From JAGVPT01 sp963827085 (lineage in GTDB: Bacteria; Bacteroidota; Ignavibacteria; UBA10030; UBA8401), in contig CAWGZY010000007.1 in NCBI GenBank assembly GCA_963827085.1, positions 1 through 64,000 on the forward strand: 64,000 nucleotides of DNA. The letters run 5' to 3'. The notes below the pieces were generated by a model. That model was given only the letters and a program-made list of their open reading frames with translations, ran no database searches and had not been told where the DNA came from. Both the position numbers and the translations under genes were made by a program. Every line of letters starts with the position of its first letter. The stretch's first letter is position 1. Positions 24,716 to 33,515 of the stretch are shown one piece after another.

Positions 24716-25429
24716 ATGAGCGAATCGCTAAACAAAAAAACAGCTATTGTCACCGGTGCAAGCAGGGGAATTGGAAAAGCCATTGCACTCTCTTTGGCCA
24801 ACGCCGGAGTTAAGGTTGTACTGGCAGCGCGCAATCAAGACGATTTGCAGTCAGCGGAGAAAGAAATTCATAAGAACGGCGGAGAGTGCATTGCCGTACG
24901 GGCAGATGTTGCAGAAGAAGCTCACATCGAGCGCCTTATAAAAAAGACAACGGACGCATTCGGAACCGTCGACATTCTGGTGAACAACGCCGGATACGGC
25001 ATTTTTTCCAAGGTTGCCGATACTTCAGTGAAAGATTTTGACGGGATGATGAGTGTGAATTTGCGCGGCGTGTTCTTATGCTGCAAGGGAGTTCTTCCAA
25101 CAATGATTCGCCAAAAGAGCGGTGCAATCATCAATATTGCATCTTTGGCTGGAAAGAATTCATTCGTCGGCGGCGCGTCCTATTCTGCAACGAAATGGGG
25201 CCTTCTTGGCTTCTCACGCTCGTTGATGCTGGAGGTTCGGGATTTTAATATCCGCGTTGTCGCAATTTGTCCCGGCTCAGTCAACACCTCTTTCTCCGAT
25301 CATTCAAAAGATTCGGATAAAATTATTCAGCCGCAGGATGTTGCCGACACGGTTCTTTTTGCTCTCACCATGCCGGCTCGGAGCAATGTCAGTGAAATAG
25401 ATATTCGCCCGACAATAAACCCGAAGTAA
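24716..25429 (+). CDS. Second short-chain dehydrogenase, paralogue of the upstream gene
   Basis: SDR of 237 aa with GASRGIG at 14-20, NNAG at 90-93 and the triad Ser143, Tyr156, Lys160 (SYSATK). It shares with its neighbour the VKDFD..M..NLRGVFLC block and the IQPQDVADTV / SEIDIRPT ending, so it looks like a tandem duplicate that has diverged. It starts three bases after its neighbour's stop. Possible roles: another pterin side-chain reductase, or an unrelated carbonyl reductase. Specificity cannot be told from sequence. Confidence 0.85.
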   Translation: MSESLNKKTAIVTGASRGIGKAIALSLANAGVKVVLAARNQDDLQSAEKEIHKNGGECIAVRADVAEEAHIERLIKKTTDAFGTVDILVNNAGYGIFSKVADTSVKDFDGMMSVNLRGVFLCCKGVLPTMIRQKSGAIINIASLAGKNSFVGGASYSATKWGLLGFSRSLMLEVRDFNIRVVAICPGSVNTSFSDHSKDSDKIIQPQDVADTVLFALTMPARSNVSEIDIRPTINPK

Positions 25430-25446
25430 ATTTATTGCAAGCAACT

Positions 25447-26445
25447 ATGGAAATTTTTGACGTAACAATCATCGGCGGCGGGCCGGTGGGGCTTTTTGCC
25501 TCGTTTTATGCCGGCCTTCGCCATATGAAAACGAAAATTATCGATGCACTTCCGGAATTGGGGGGGCAGTTGACCGCGCTGTATCCCGAAAAATATATCT
25601 ATGATGTTGCGGGATTCCCCAAAGTCGTGGCTAAAGAGCTTGCAAAAAATCTCATTGAACAGGGGCTCCATCATAATCCCAGCGTTTGTCTCAATCAAAA
25701 GGTCGAATCGCTTCACCCGGACGAAATTGACGGACAGAGAATTCTTAAGTTATCGACACACAACGGAGGAGACCATTATACAAAGGCGTTACTCCTTACC
25801 GTCGGCATCGGCGCGTTCGTTCCGCGCCGGCTCGACTTTCCCGGATTAGAAAAATTGGAGAACAAGTGTGTCCATTATTTTGTGAAAGATAAATCCATTT
25901 TTAAAGATAAGGAATTATTGATTGTCGGCGGAGGCGACAGCGCCGTCGATTGGGCGCTTAATTTGCAGGATACCGCAAAACATATTACGCTGATACACCG
26001 GCGCGATGAATTCCGGGCTCACGAAGACAGCGTGAAAAAACTAATGTCCTCTCGGGCAGAAGTGAAACTTTGGTTCGAAATTGATTCACTCGTCGGCGAT
26101 TCTTCGATCGAACAGGTTGTCATCAAGAACAATCGGACGAATGAAACCGAAACGCTGAAGATCGACCACCTTCTTCTCAATTTAGGGTTCGTCGCCAGTC
26201 TCGGCCCCCTTCGGGATTGGGGATTGGAAATTGAGAAAGGGGATATCAAAGTGACAACAAAAATGGAGACAAATATTTCCGGTATTTATGCTGCCGGAGA
26301 TATTGCGACCTTTCCGGGGAAACTTAAGCTTATCGCCACAGGGTTTGGAGAGGCGGCAATAGCTGTCAACAATATCAAATCGTTTATCGATCCGAAGGCA
26401 AGGTTTTTCCCTGGGCACAGCAGTGATTTGAAATCCAAGAAATAA
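25447..26445 (+). CDS. Ferredoxin-NADP reductase, thioredoxin-reductase-like type
   Basis: FAD enzyme moving electrons between ferredoxin and NADP(H), of the TrxR-like type known from Chlorobium and Bacillus. FAD motif GGGPVGLFASFYAG near residue 9, NADPH motif GGGDSAVDWA near 157, and the late FAD motif GIYAAGDIATFPGKLKLIATGFGEAA. The redox CxxC of true thioredoxin reductases is absent, as expected. ATG 25447 gives the usual MEIFDVTIIGG start; TTG 25435 is upstream but unlikely. It could supply reduced cofactor to neighbouring reductases. Confidence 0.93.
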   Translation: MEIFDVTIIGGGPVGLFASFYAGLRHMKTKIIDALPELGGQLTALYPEKYIYDVAGFPKVVAKELAKNLIEQGLHHNPSVCLNQKVESLHPDEIDGQRILKLSTHNGGDHYTKALLLTVGIGAFVPRRLDFPGLEKLENKCVHYFVKDKSIFKDKELLIVGGGDSAVDWALNLQDTAKHITLIHRRDEFRAHEDSVKKLMSSRAEVKLWFEIDSLVGDSSIEQVVIKNNRTNETETLKIDHLLLNLGFVASLGPLRDWGLEIEKGDIKVTTKMETNISGIYAAGDIATFPGKLKLIATGFGEAAIAVNNIKSFIDPKARFFPGHSSDLKSKK

Positions 26446-26448
26446 TCA

Positions 26449-27405
26449 ATGAAGACTTCCCATCAGCTTCTTATTACGTACACTCTCACGCCCGGCCAGC
26501 TCCAAAGAATTACTGAAGTCTCTTCTCTTATTGATGTTCACTATGCGCCAACGCTCGAAGAAGGGAAGAAACAATTTTCATCGGCGGAGATTCTCTTCGG
26601 AGATATTCCGAGGGATCAGTTTCTACTCATGCCGCAGCTTCGCTGGGTACAAATCTCGACGGTCGGGTCGGACCGTTTTTTATACCCGGAATTATTAGAG
26701 AGCGATGTTACCCTTTGTTGTTCACGGGGAATGCATAAATCTCAAATGGCCGAACTCCTCTTTGGATTGATGATCAGTATAACCCGGAAATTGTTTTTAT
26801 ACCATGACCATCAAAAAGAAAAAGAGTGGACAACTGCACTCATCAAGGAGTCTGATGTTATTGCGGGTAAGACGCTGGGGATAGTTGGATTAGGTTCTAT
26901 CGGCAGCATGATGGCAAAGGTTGGAAAGTCATTCGGCATGAAAGTTATCGGCACGAAACGAACGCCTCAGCCGGTGGAATTTGTCGATGAAGTATTGGCT
27001 CCGTCTCAAATGGAAAAATTGCTGCGCAATTCCGACCATGTTGTGAACGTTACGCCGCTCACGCCTGAAACGACGAAATTGTTCGGAGAGAAGGAATTTG
27101 CCGCGATGAAGCCAACCGCTGTGTTTTACAACTTCGGAAGGGGGGCTTCAGTCGACGGAGACGCTCTCGTAAAAGCGTTGGAACAGGGGAGAATAAAGGC
27201 TGCGGCTCTCGACACTTTTGAAGAAGAGCCATTGCCGAAAAATAATCAGCTATGGAATGCCAAAAACATCTTTATCACACCCCACATCGGCGGTCCAATC
27301 CCACACTACTACCATTTACTCACAGAAATCTTTATCGACAACTTGAAACAGTATCTCGACGGCAAACCGTTTTTGACCGCCGTCGATAAGGCAAAAGGAT
27401 ATTAG
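26449..27405 (+). CDS. D-isomer-specific 2-hydroxyacid dehydrogenase
   Basis: NAD(P)-dependent oxidoreductase. The Rossmann loop GLGSIG is at 147-152. Catalytic residues Arg231 (NFGRGASVD), Glu260 (DTFEEEPLP) and His279 (TPHIGG) are all present. The N-terminal substrate domain is short and lacks features of the phosphoglycerate or formate branches; the WVQISTVGSDRF block resembles the glyoxylate/hydroxypyruvate reductase-like group. Length 318 aa. It starts three bases after the ferredoxin-NADP reductase and ends the plus-strand run, facing a hairpin. Confidence 0.9.
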   Translation: MKTSHQLLITYTLTPGQLQRITEVSSLIDVHYAPTLEEGKKQFSSAEILFGDIPRDQFLLMPQLRWVQISTVGSDRFLYPELLESDVTLCCSRGMHKSQMAELLFGLMISITRKLFLYHDHQKEKEWTTALIKESDVIAGKTLGIVGLGSIGSMMAKVGKSFGMKVIGTKRTPQPVEFVDEVLAPSQMEKLLRNSDHVVNVTPLTPETTKLFGEKEFAAMKPTAVFYNFGRGASVDGDALVKALEQGRIKAAALDTFEEEPLPKNNQLWNAKNIFITPHIGGPIPHYYHLLTEIFIDNLKQYLDGKPFLTAVDKAKGY

Positions 27406-27414
27406 CATCACACC

Positions 27415-27460
27415 GCTGAAGACACAACAAAATGCATAAGCATTCGGTTGTGTCTCAGCA
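27415..27460. terminator. Hairpin between convergent genes
   Basis: GCTGAAGACACAAC ending at 27428 pairs with GTTGTGTCTCAGC starting at 27447, with one bulged A. It lies between the ends of a plus- and a minus-strand gene and could serve both, though T runs are poor. Confidence 0.5.
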
Positions 27461-27480
27461 AAAGGCGGAAGGAGGTATTG

Positions 27481-27969
27481 TCACTCCTGTTGGTGATGGT
27501 CCATTCCTTCAAAGCGCATGTGTCCATCGCGGCGTGCGTGTTCCATCCGCTCCATCGCCTCGGCACGAAGTACTTTGCGCCATTCTTTTTGCTGTTCAGG
27601 CGTCAAGAATTTGTTTGCTTCGAACCAAGCGTTGAGCTTGTTGACATGCAGGGCGGTTTCGTTCGCAGCAACTTCATTTATTTTCTTTTCGATAGCCTCT
27701 TTATCCGGAGCATCGGAGGTTAGAAGTTTTCCAAGCTCCAGCTTCGAAAGAGCCAATTGTGATCGGAGTTCGATGGCTTTCTTGTCCGTTTCAAACTTTA
27801 GATCCTTCATTTGCTTTTTCTGTTCGTCGGTGAGTTTTAGCTTTGCCATGGGATTTTCTTCGCCCGAGTGCGACATAGGGTGCTTCATCGGCGGTTCCGA
27901 CGGTTTTTCCTGAGCGTTGCTGATGCCGACGAGTGCGACAAGCAGCATTGCCACCAAATATTTTTTCAT
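27481..27969 (-). CDS. Spy/CpxP-like periplasmic protein
   Basis: Small exported helical protein with a signal peptide (MKKYLVAMLLVALVGISNAQ) and two LTxxQ-type motifs, LTDEQKKQMKDL near 47 and LTPEQQKEWRKV near 128, typical of the Spy/CpxP/zinc-resistance-associated family of chaperones and metal-stress sensors. The stretch before the first motif and the C terminus are rich in Met and His (PPMKHPMSHS, HMRFEGMDHHQ), suggesting metal contact. Length 162 aa. Divergent from the TPR lipoprotein gene. Confidence 0.85.
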   Translation of the reverse strand: MKKYLVAMLLVALVGISNAQEKPSEPPMKHPMSHSGEENPMAKLKLTDEQKKQMKDLKFETDKKAIELRSQLALSKLELGKLLTSDAPDKEAIEKKINEVAANETALHVNKLNAWFEANKFLTPEQQKEWRKVLRAEAMERMEHARRDGHMRFEGMDHHQQE

Positions 27970-28109
27970 ATGTTCTCCGTAAATGTGTAATGATTATTGT
28001 AGCGTTGCGTATTATACTTTATATGACAATCCGCATGAGAAATAAGTTTAACAGCCTTGTCCTTGAATAAGAATTGCCATTTGTCTATCTTACTGCTAAC
28101 AACGGAACG

Positions 28110-30224
28110 ATGATGCTAAAATATTATTGTCTATTCCTTCTTGGCTTCCTTTTCTTTGCCGAGGGATGCCAGGTGTACGATGAATGTGCTGGTTTTGTGA
28201 ACCAGCGGTACGTGAATACGGTTTCGTATTTCAACACGTACTACAATGCTCAAACCGCATTCAATGCCGGCGAAAAAGAGATTCTTGACGCTCAAACTCA
28301 GTCGCTGGGCAAACCGATTTCGCAAGCACCGGAGATCCCCATTTCTCAAACCGCCAAAGATAAATTCAATCTTGCCATCGAGAAAGCCTCTAAGTTGCTG
28401 ACGTTTTATCCGACGAGCAAATGGGTGGATGACGCTCTTTTGATGATTGGAAAGTCTTATTTTTATCTTGGAGACGACCTGAAATCTCAACGAAAATTTT
28501 TAGAATTATTTGCAAAATTTCCTGACAGTGATCTTCGGTTTGAAGCTGAATTATGGTACGGCCGCTCTCTTCTCCGGGAGAAACGGTACGATGAAGGTGT
28601 TCAGTCGCTTGAACGGCTCTACCAGGATGCAGTGGATAAGAAAGAAAAGAGGATTGCCGGACTAGCATCCCTTTCTATTGGACGGTATTACTACCGCAGC
28701 CAAGACTACGAAAGAGCAATAACGAATTATCAACGGTCGTTAGAGACGTCGAATGATGGTGCTGTAAACGCGGAAACCCAATTGCAGATTGGTTACTGTT
28801 ATATTGCGATTGGCGATACGCAGAAAGCGGCGCAGGCGTTCACTGGAGTTGAGGAATTCGACCCTGAGTACGCGACATCGTTTGCTGCAAAATTTGAAAA
28901 CATTAAAATTCTTATCTCCGCCCATCAATATGAAGAAGCGTTGAGTCGTCTCGAAGGTTTTCTCCGTTACGCAAAAAATTTTGAAAATTTCTCAAGAATT
29001 CAACTTGAGATCGGAAGAATGTACCTCGCTCAAAACAGAATAGCGGATGCGATCGCCAAATTCTCGTTTGTCGATACAACATATGCAAAAACCGACGATG
29101 CGGCCAAAGCATATTATGACCTCGGGAAAATTTATGAGACAATTCAAATTGACTATGCCAAAGCCGGTTCGAGTTATAGCAAGGCACGCCTTGAATATCC
29201 TGCCTCCTTAATAACCCCCGACGCGGCAAAAAAGGCGGATGCCTTTGTAAAATATTTCGTGCTTTATTCGGATATGAGGCGTTGCGACAGCCTTATCGCA
29301 GCTATTAAAGCAAATAGAATTAAACGCGATTCATTAGCCCTTGCAGCCGACACCATGCATACGATGGACAGTTCCTCGGCTATTTCACAAAGTGCGAAGG
29401 CTCTCTTTGTTTCTAAGGAAATTTCTCAAAAATCGCAGGCGGAGAGGGATTCTTTGGCGCGGCTTGATTCTCTTAAAAGGGAATCCAATGCACGGCTTCT
29501 CGCAACGGAAACGCATAATGTTGATACTCTTCGTAAAACAATGGTGAAAGATCACTTCGAACTTGCCGGAGTTTTTTATCTGGAGATCGAACGTGAGGAT
29601 TCCGCGTTATTCTGGTATCAAAGAGTCATTGATGAAGGGAGGGAGACCGAATATGCACCGCGGGCATTGTTCACCCTCGCTGAAATTTTCAAAGCAAAGG
29701 GAGCAAAAGAGAAGGGGAACGCCGATTCGTTGTACTCGGAGGTAATCTCAAGGTATCCAGAATCTCCATATGCACAGGAGTCGCGCCGAATATTAGGAAT
29801 TCCTTTACTAGTTGCCCGTAAAGATTCTGCAGAAGAATTGTTCCTCCATGCGGAAACGTATTTTGACGGTCCAGACGCGGATAGTGCGTTGCCGATATTG
29901 TACAAAATAGTGAAGGAGAATCGATCGTCGCCGTATTGCCCGAAAGCATTGTATACTATCGGCTGGTTGTACGAGAACAAACTGGAAAAAGAAGACAGCG
30001 CAAGTGCCGTATACCGGCGCTTAATTAAAATCTATCCCGGTTCTCGATTTGCTCTTGCGGTGCAGCCAAAAGTGCAAGAAGAAGATAATGAAAAGAGAGA
30101 TGCCGACCGAAAAGCTGCACAAGAATTGGCCGAGAAAAAGAAAAAAGAAGAGGCGGCAAAGAAGGCCGAAACTGAACCTAAAGATACGAAACCCAAACCT
30201 TTTCCGGGGAGAGAACAGCCTTGA
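28110..30224 (+). CDS. TPR-repeat lipoprotein, SprE/PorW-like
   Basis: Exported lipoprotein: LGFLFFAEGC gives a lipobox with Cys20 as the lipidation site. The mature start RYVNTVSYFNTYYNAQTAFNAGEKEI resembles the beginning of SprE/PorW, the TPR lipoprotein needed for gliding and type IX secretion in Bacteroidota. Many tetratricopeptide repeats follow (for example FYPTSKWVDDALLMIGKSYF and later YPESPYAQESRRILG). The last 60 residues are Lys/Glu/Ala-rich. Two adjacent ATG codons (28110, 28113) fit; an upstream TTG adds non-signal residues. Family resemblance to SprE/PorW is by pattern only; it could be another Tol/Bam-type TPR protein. Confidence 0.75.
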   Translation: MMLKYYCLFLLGFLFFAEGCQVYDECAGFVNQRYVNTVSYFNTYYNAQTAFNAGEKEILDAQTQSLGKPISQAPEIPISQTAKDKFNLAIEKASKLLTFYPTSKWVDDALLMIGKSYFYLGDDLKSQRKFLELFAKFPDSDLRFEAELWYGRSLLREKRYDEGVQSLERLYQDAVDKKEKRIAGLASLSIGRYYYRSQDYERAITNYQRSLETSNDGAVNAETQLQIGYCYIAIGDTQKAAQAFTGVEEFDPEYATSFAAKFENIKILISAHQYEEALSRLEGFLRYAKNFENFSRIQLEIGRMYLAQNRIADAIAKFSFVDTTYAKTDDAAKAYYDLGKIYETIQIDYAKAGSSYSKARLEYPASLITPDAAKKADAFVKYFVLYSDMRRCDSLIAAIKANRIKRDSLALAADTMHTMDSSSAISQSAKALFVSKEISQKSQAERDSLARLDSLKRESNARLLATETHNVDTLRKTMVKDHFELAGVFYLEIEREDSALFWYQRVIDEGRETEYAPRALFTLAEIFKAKGAKEKGNADSLYSEVISRYPESPYAQESRRILGIPLLVARKDSAEELFLHAETYFDGPDADSALPILYKIVKENRSSPYCPKALYTIGWLYENKLEKEDSASAVYRRLIKIYPGSRFALAVQPKVQEEDNEKRDADRKAAQELAEKKKKEEAAKKAETEPKDTKPKPFPGREQP

Positions 30225-30253
30225 ACGGCCGGCAATCATTACCGCAGAAACGC

Positions 30254-31021
30254 ATGATCCAAGAACACGCACGTATCGCAGCCGTAAAAGAAATCGCGTC
30301 CAATATTTTCCAGCTTTCTTTTCTCTCCTCGTCGATTTCTCGCAGCGCTCTTCCTGGGCAATTTGTTAATGTCAAGGCAGAAGAGACTGCGGTTCCGCTT
30401 CTCCGGCGCCCGTTTAGCATTTTCTCCGTGGAAGGTGAAACGGTTTCAATCATTTTTAATGTGGTCGGGATCGGTACAAAATTGTTGTCGCAAAAAAGAG
30501 CCGGTGAAACTCTCGACGTGCTTGGTCCGCTGGGAAAAGGTGTGTTTCCGTTCAACGATGAAAAGTTTGATACGGCGTTGTTGGTCGCCGGGGGCCTTGG
30601 CGTTGCCGCATTTCCTTTTCTGAACTCGCGGCTGCATGCTTCGAAAAAAGTCATATCGTTCCTCGGCGCGCGAACATCGTCATTCGTCGTGCGGAAAGGG
30701 TTGGAGAATATCCACGTAGCGACAGACGATGGCAGCGAAGGGTTCCATGGAACGGTTGTCGATATGCTGAAAAATTTTATGAATGAGAATACTGTTCTGC
30801 ATCCTCGAATTTTTTCCTGCGGTCCCATGCCAATGATGCGAACGCTGGCAAAATATTCCCGCGAAAAGAACATGCCGTGCTATGCAGCGCTGGAATGCGA
30901 AATGGCATGCGGTATAGGACTTTGCCAGGGATGTCCGGTTGAAGCCGCAGGCGACGGGAGAAAGTATAAATTGGTGTGCAAGGATGGCCCTGTTTTTGAC
31001 GTACGCGACATATTATTTTGA
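30254..31021 (+). CDS. pyrK: Dihydroorotate dehydrogenase B electron transfer subunit PyrK
   Basis: Iron-sulfur flavoprotein that couples PyrD type IB to NAD. FAD-binding RRPFSIFSVEG and NAD-binding VAGGLGVAAFPF are typical. The C-terminal 2Fe-2S cysteines are 219, 224, 227 and 242 in ACGIGLCQGCPVE...LVCKDGPVF. ATG 30254 gives the usual length of 255 aa; an upstream TTG at 30221 overlaps the preceding stop. pyrD follows after three bases. Confidence 0.92.
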   Translation: MIQEHARIAAVKEIASNIFQLSFLSSSISRSALPGQFVNVKAEETAVPLLRRPFSIFSVEGETVSIIFNVVGIGTKLLSQKRAGETLDVLGPLGKGVFPFNDEKFDTALLVAGGLGVAAFPFLNSRLHASKKVISFLGARTSSFVVRKGLENIHVATDDGSEGFHGTVVDMLKNFMNENTVLHPRIFSCGPMPMMRTLAKYSREKNMPCYAALECEMACGIGLCQGCPVEAAGDGRKYKLVCKDGPVFDVRDILF

Positions 31022-31024
31022 CTT

Positions 31025-31966
31025 ATGAATGAATCTTTTTCGCTGAAGAACGTCCGGTTTAACAATCGAATTTTTGTCGCTTCAGGCACATTCGGTTACG
31101 GCGATGAGGTTGCTGAGTTGGTCGAGCTTGGTGGACTGGGGGGCATTATGACGAAATCGCTCTCTTTGAAACCGCGGGATGGAAATCCTCCCCCCCGAAT
31201 TACTGAAACGGCAAGCGGGATGTTGAATTCTATCGGGCTTGCAAATATCGGTGTTCATAAATTTATCGAAGAGAAGATTCCGGCTCTTGCACACCACGCA
31301 TGCGCGATTATCGCGAACATCGCGGCAAGCACCGTTGAAGAATACTGCAGTGTTCTCGAATTACTTGATCCGCATAAACGTGTCGATGGGTTTGAAATCA
31401 ATGTTTCATGTCCGAACGTCAAAGAGGGGGGGCTTAGTTTCGGTACCGACCCGGTTAAGGTAGCACTCATCACGAAGGAGTTGAGGAAGCGGACTCGAAA
31501 ACCGCTTATCATTAAACTGACTCCGAACGTCACTCACATTTCCGAGTTCGCGCGTGCCGCAGAAGCCGAAGGTGCCGATGCCGTTTCCGTGATTAACACC
31601 CTTATAGGCATGGCGGTAAATATTCATACAAAAAAGCCGAGGCTTTCGACCGTAACCGGAGGATTGTCCGGTCCGGCGATCAAGCCGGTTGCCCTTGCGA
31701 AAGTTTTTGAAGTGTATAAGTCAGTAAAGATTCCGGTCTTTGGGATCGGAGGTATCGCAACCTGGGAAGATGCAGTAGAATTTTTTCTCGTTGGAGCGAG
31801 CGCTGTTCAGGTCGGCACACAGAATTTTGTCAATCCCGCTTCGGCGGTAAAGATTTCGAAGGGCCTTGCAGAGTATTGCGCCGTCCATTCAATCGATGAC
31901 ATATCGCAATTGGTGGGAAGTCTGAGCGCTGACGCCAACGTTTCTGTCATTCAAAGCTGGCTTTAA
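31025..31966 (+). CDS. pyrD: Dihydroorotate dehydrogenase catalytic subunit, class IB
   Basis: FMN enzyme oxidising dihydroorotate to orotate in pyrimidine synthesis, with NAD as acceptor through PyrK. The catalytic base is Cys129 in NVSCPNVKEGG, as in class I enzymes. GTFGYGDEV, IKLTPNV, and GIGGIATWEDAVEFFLVGASAVQVGT are FMN-binding blocks. Length 313 aa. Coupled with pyrK. PreA at 43686 is a related but catabolic enzyme. Confidence 0.95.
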   Translation: MNESFSLKNVRFNNRIFVASGTFGYGDEVAELVELGGLGGIMTKSLSLKPRDGNPPPRITETASGMLNSIGLANIGVHKFIEEKIPALAHHACAIIANIAASTVEEYCSVLELLDPHKRVDGFEINVSCPNVKEGGLSFGTDPVKVALITKELRKRTRKPLIIKLTPNVTHISEFARAAEAEGADAVSVINTLIGMAVNIHTKKPRLSTVTGGLSGPAIKPVALAKVFEVYKSVKIPVFGIGGIATWEDAVEFFLVGASAVQVGTQNFVNPASAVKISKGLAEYCAVHSIDDISQLVGSLSADANVSVIQSWL

Positions 31967-31993
31967 TTTCCGCAATTTTGTTAATCATCTTTC

Positions 31994-33298
31994 GTGGCCC
32001 TAACCAGTTCAACACTCGAATATCTTTACGGACTGCAGACATTCGGAATGAAGCTCGGATTGCTGAACATTCGCGCGCTGCTTCATTTTTGCCATGATCC
32101 TCACAAACAATTTCGGTCTGTTCATGTTGCAGGGACAAATGGAAAGGGATCGACTTCCGCGATGATTGCAGCAGTGCTGCAATCTGCCGGTTACCGGACC
32201 GGACTGTATACTTCTCCACATTTGGTGAAATTCAACGAACGGATTCGCGTTAACGGCGAAATGATTTCGGACTCGGACCTCGTTCGATACGCTGCATTGT
32301 TCCGTCCCAAAATTGACGCTTTACAAGCTACATTTTTTGAAGCGACAACTGCGATCGCATTTAAGTTCTTCTCAGATAAGAAAGTCGATGTTGCAGTTAT
32401 TGAGACAGGCTTGGGGGGAAGACTTGACGCGACGAATGTTCTTGTTCCTGAGGTTTCTGTTATCACATCAATCGGAAGGGACCACACACAGCAACTCGGC
32501 CGAACGCTGCGGAAAATTGCTTATGAAAAAGGCGGAATTATCAAACGGGGCAAAGCATGCGTCGTTGGACCAATGAACCGGAACGCTTTTTTAGAGCTCA
32601 GGAGAATAGCAAAACAGCGGCACTCCCGTCTTATCACAATCGATGCAGCGCGATCCACACGGCTTGCTGCTGAGGAGAATGGCTTTCAACTTGCAGATAT
32701 CCGCACGGAAAACGCTTCTTATAAAGGCCTCCGGATCCCGTTGCTCGGGAAATATCAATTGAGAAACAGTGCAGTTGCAATTACCGCCCTCGAATTGCTG
32801 CAGACAAAAGGATTCTCCGCAACAGTGCCGGCGATTCGCCATGGATTTGAGCATGTACGCCGATTGACGGGAATCCGCGGTCGATTCGAAGTTCTGCAGC
32901 ATCATCCTTTAATTATTCTTGATGTTGGGCATAATCCGGAAGCCGTTTCCGCAACAGTCGATTCGCTGCATGGGATTGATTACCGGAAACTAATTCTTGT
33001 CTTTGGCGTAATGAAGGACAAAGACTACAGGTCTATGATCCGAATTCTTGCAACATTACAACCCACAGTTTTTGCGGTTCAGCCGGCAATGCAGCGGGCG
33101 TTATCCGCTGCAATCATCGCCGATATCTTTCGAAAGTCGAATTGTGATGCAACATCAAGTGCGGGTGTCATCGAGGGGGTTCGAGAAGCAATGCGAACTC
33201 AAAAGAAAAATGATTTGTTATTAATTTGCGGTTCCCACTATGTTGCCGGCGAGGCATTGCAGATATTCCTAAAAGTGCATCACCGAAAAAGTTCTTGA
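31994..33298 (+). CDS. folC: Bifunctional dihydrofolate/folylpolyglutamate synthase
   Basis: ATP-dependent ligase adding glutamate to dihydropteroate or folates. The P-loop GTNGKGST starts at 47 and TSPHLVKFNERIRVNG follows; ETGLGGRLDATN, SIGRDHTQQLG and the C-terminal LDVGHNPEAV are Mur-ligase-family blocks. Length 434 aa is normal. GTG start at 31994, 27 bases after pyrD. The stop codon lies within the -35 hexamer of a consensus promoter for rho. Confidence 0.94.
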   Translation: MALTSSTLEYLYGLQTFGMKLGLLNIRALLHFCHDPHKQFRSVHVAGTNGKGSTSAMIAAVLQSAGYRTGLYTSPHLVKFNERIRVNGEMISDSDLVRYAALFRPKIDALQATFFEATTAIAFKFFSDKKVDVAVIETGLGGRLDATNVLVPEVSVITSIGRDHTQQLGRTLRKIAYEKGGIIKRGKACVVGPMNRNAFLELRRIAKQRHSRLITIDAARSTRLAAEENGFQLADIRTENASYKGLRIPLLGKYQLRNSAVAITALELLQTKGFSATVPAIRHGFEHVRRLTGIRGRFEVLQHHPLIILDVGHNPEAVSATVDSLHGIDYRKLILVFGVMKDKDYRSMIRILATLQPTVFAVQPAMQRALSAAIIADIFRKSNCDATSSAGVIEGVREAMRTQKKNDLLLICGSHYVAGEALQIFLKVHHRKSS

Positions 33299-33323
33299 CA
33301 ATGAAGGCATTTAACTCTATATT
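33295..33323 (+). promoter_or_regulatory. Consensus promoter of rho
   Basis: TTGACA at 33295-33300 and TATATT at 33318-33323 with a 17-base spacer match the classical sigma-70 consensus almost perfectly; TATATTTTG also resembles the Bacteroidota box. It overlaps the folC stop and leaves a leader of about 185 bases before rho, possibly for the autoregulation usual in rho genes. Confidence 0.65.
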
Positions 33324-33515
33324 TTGACCAATAAAGATGTTTTTGTGACAAGGGTTTTTGTTCTAAGTTCAACACTTCTAGATTACCCCGTTTGTTGCCA
33401 ATTATCAGACCTTAAGCAATCAAGCATCGGTACTATTTTGAGGCTCATTCAATAAGTGTGATAGTTTCCTCTCCGCGAGTTAAATAATCTTTATTTTTGA
33501 AGGGATATTTCCACC

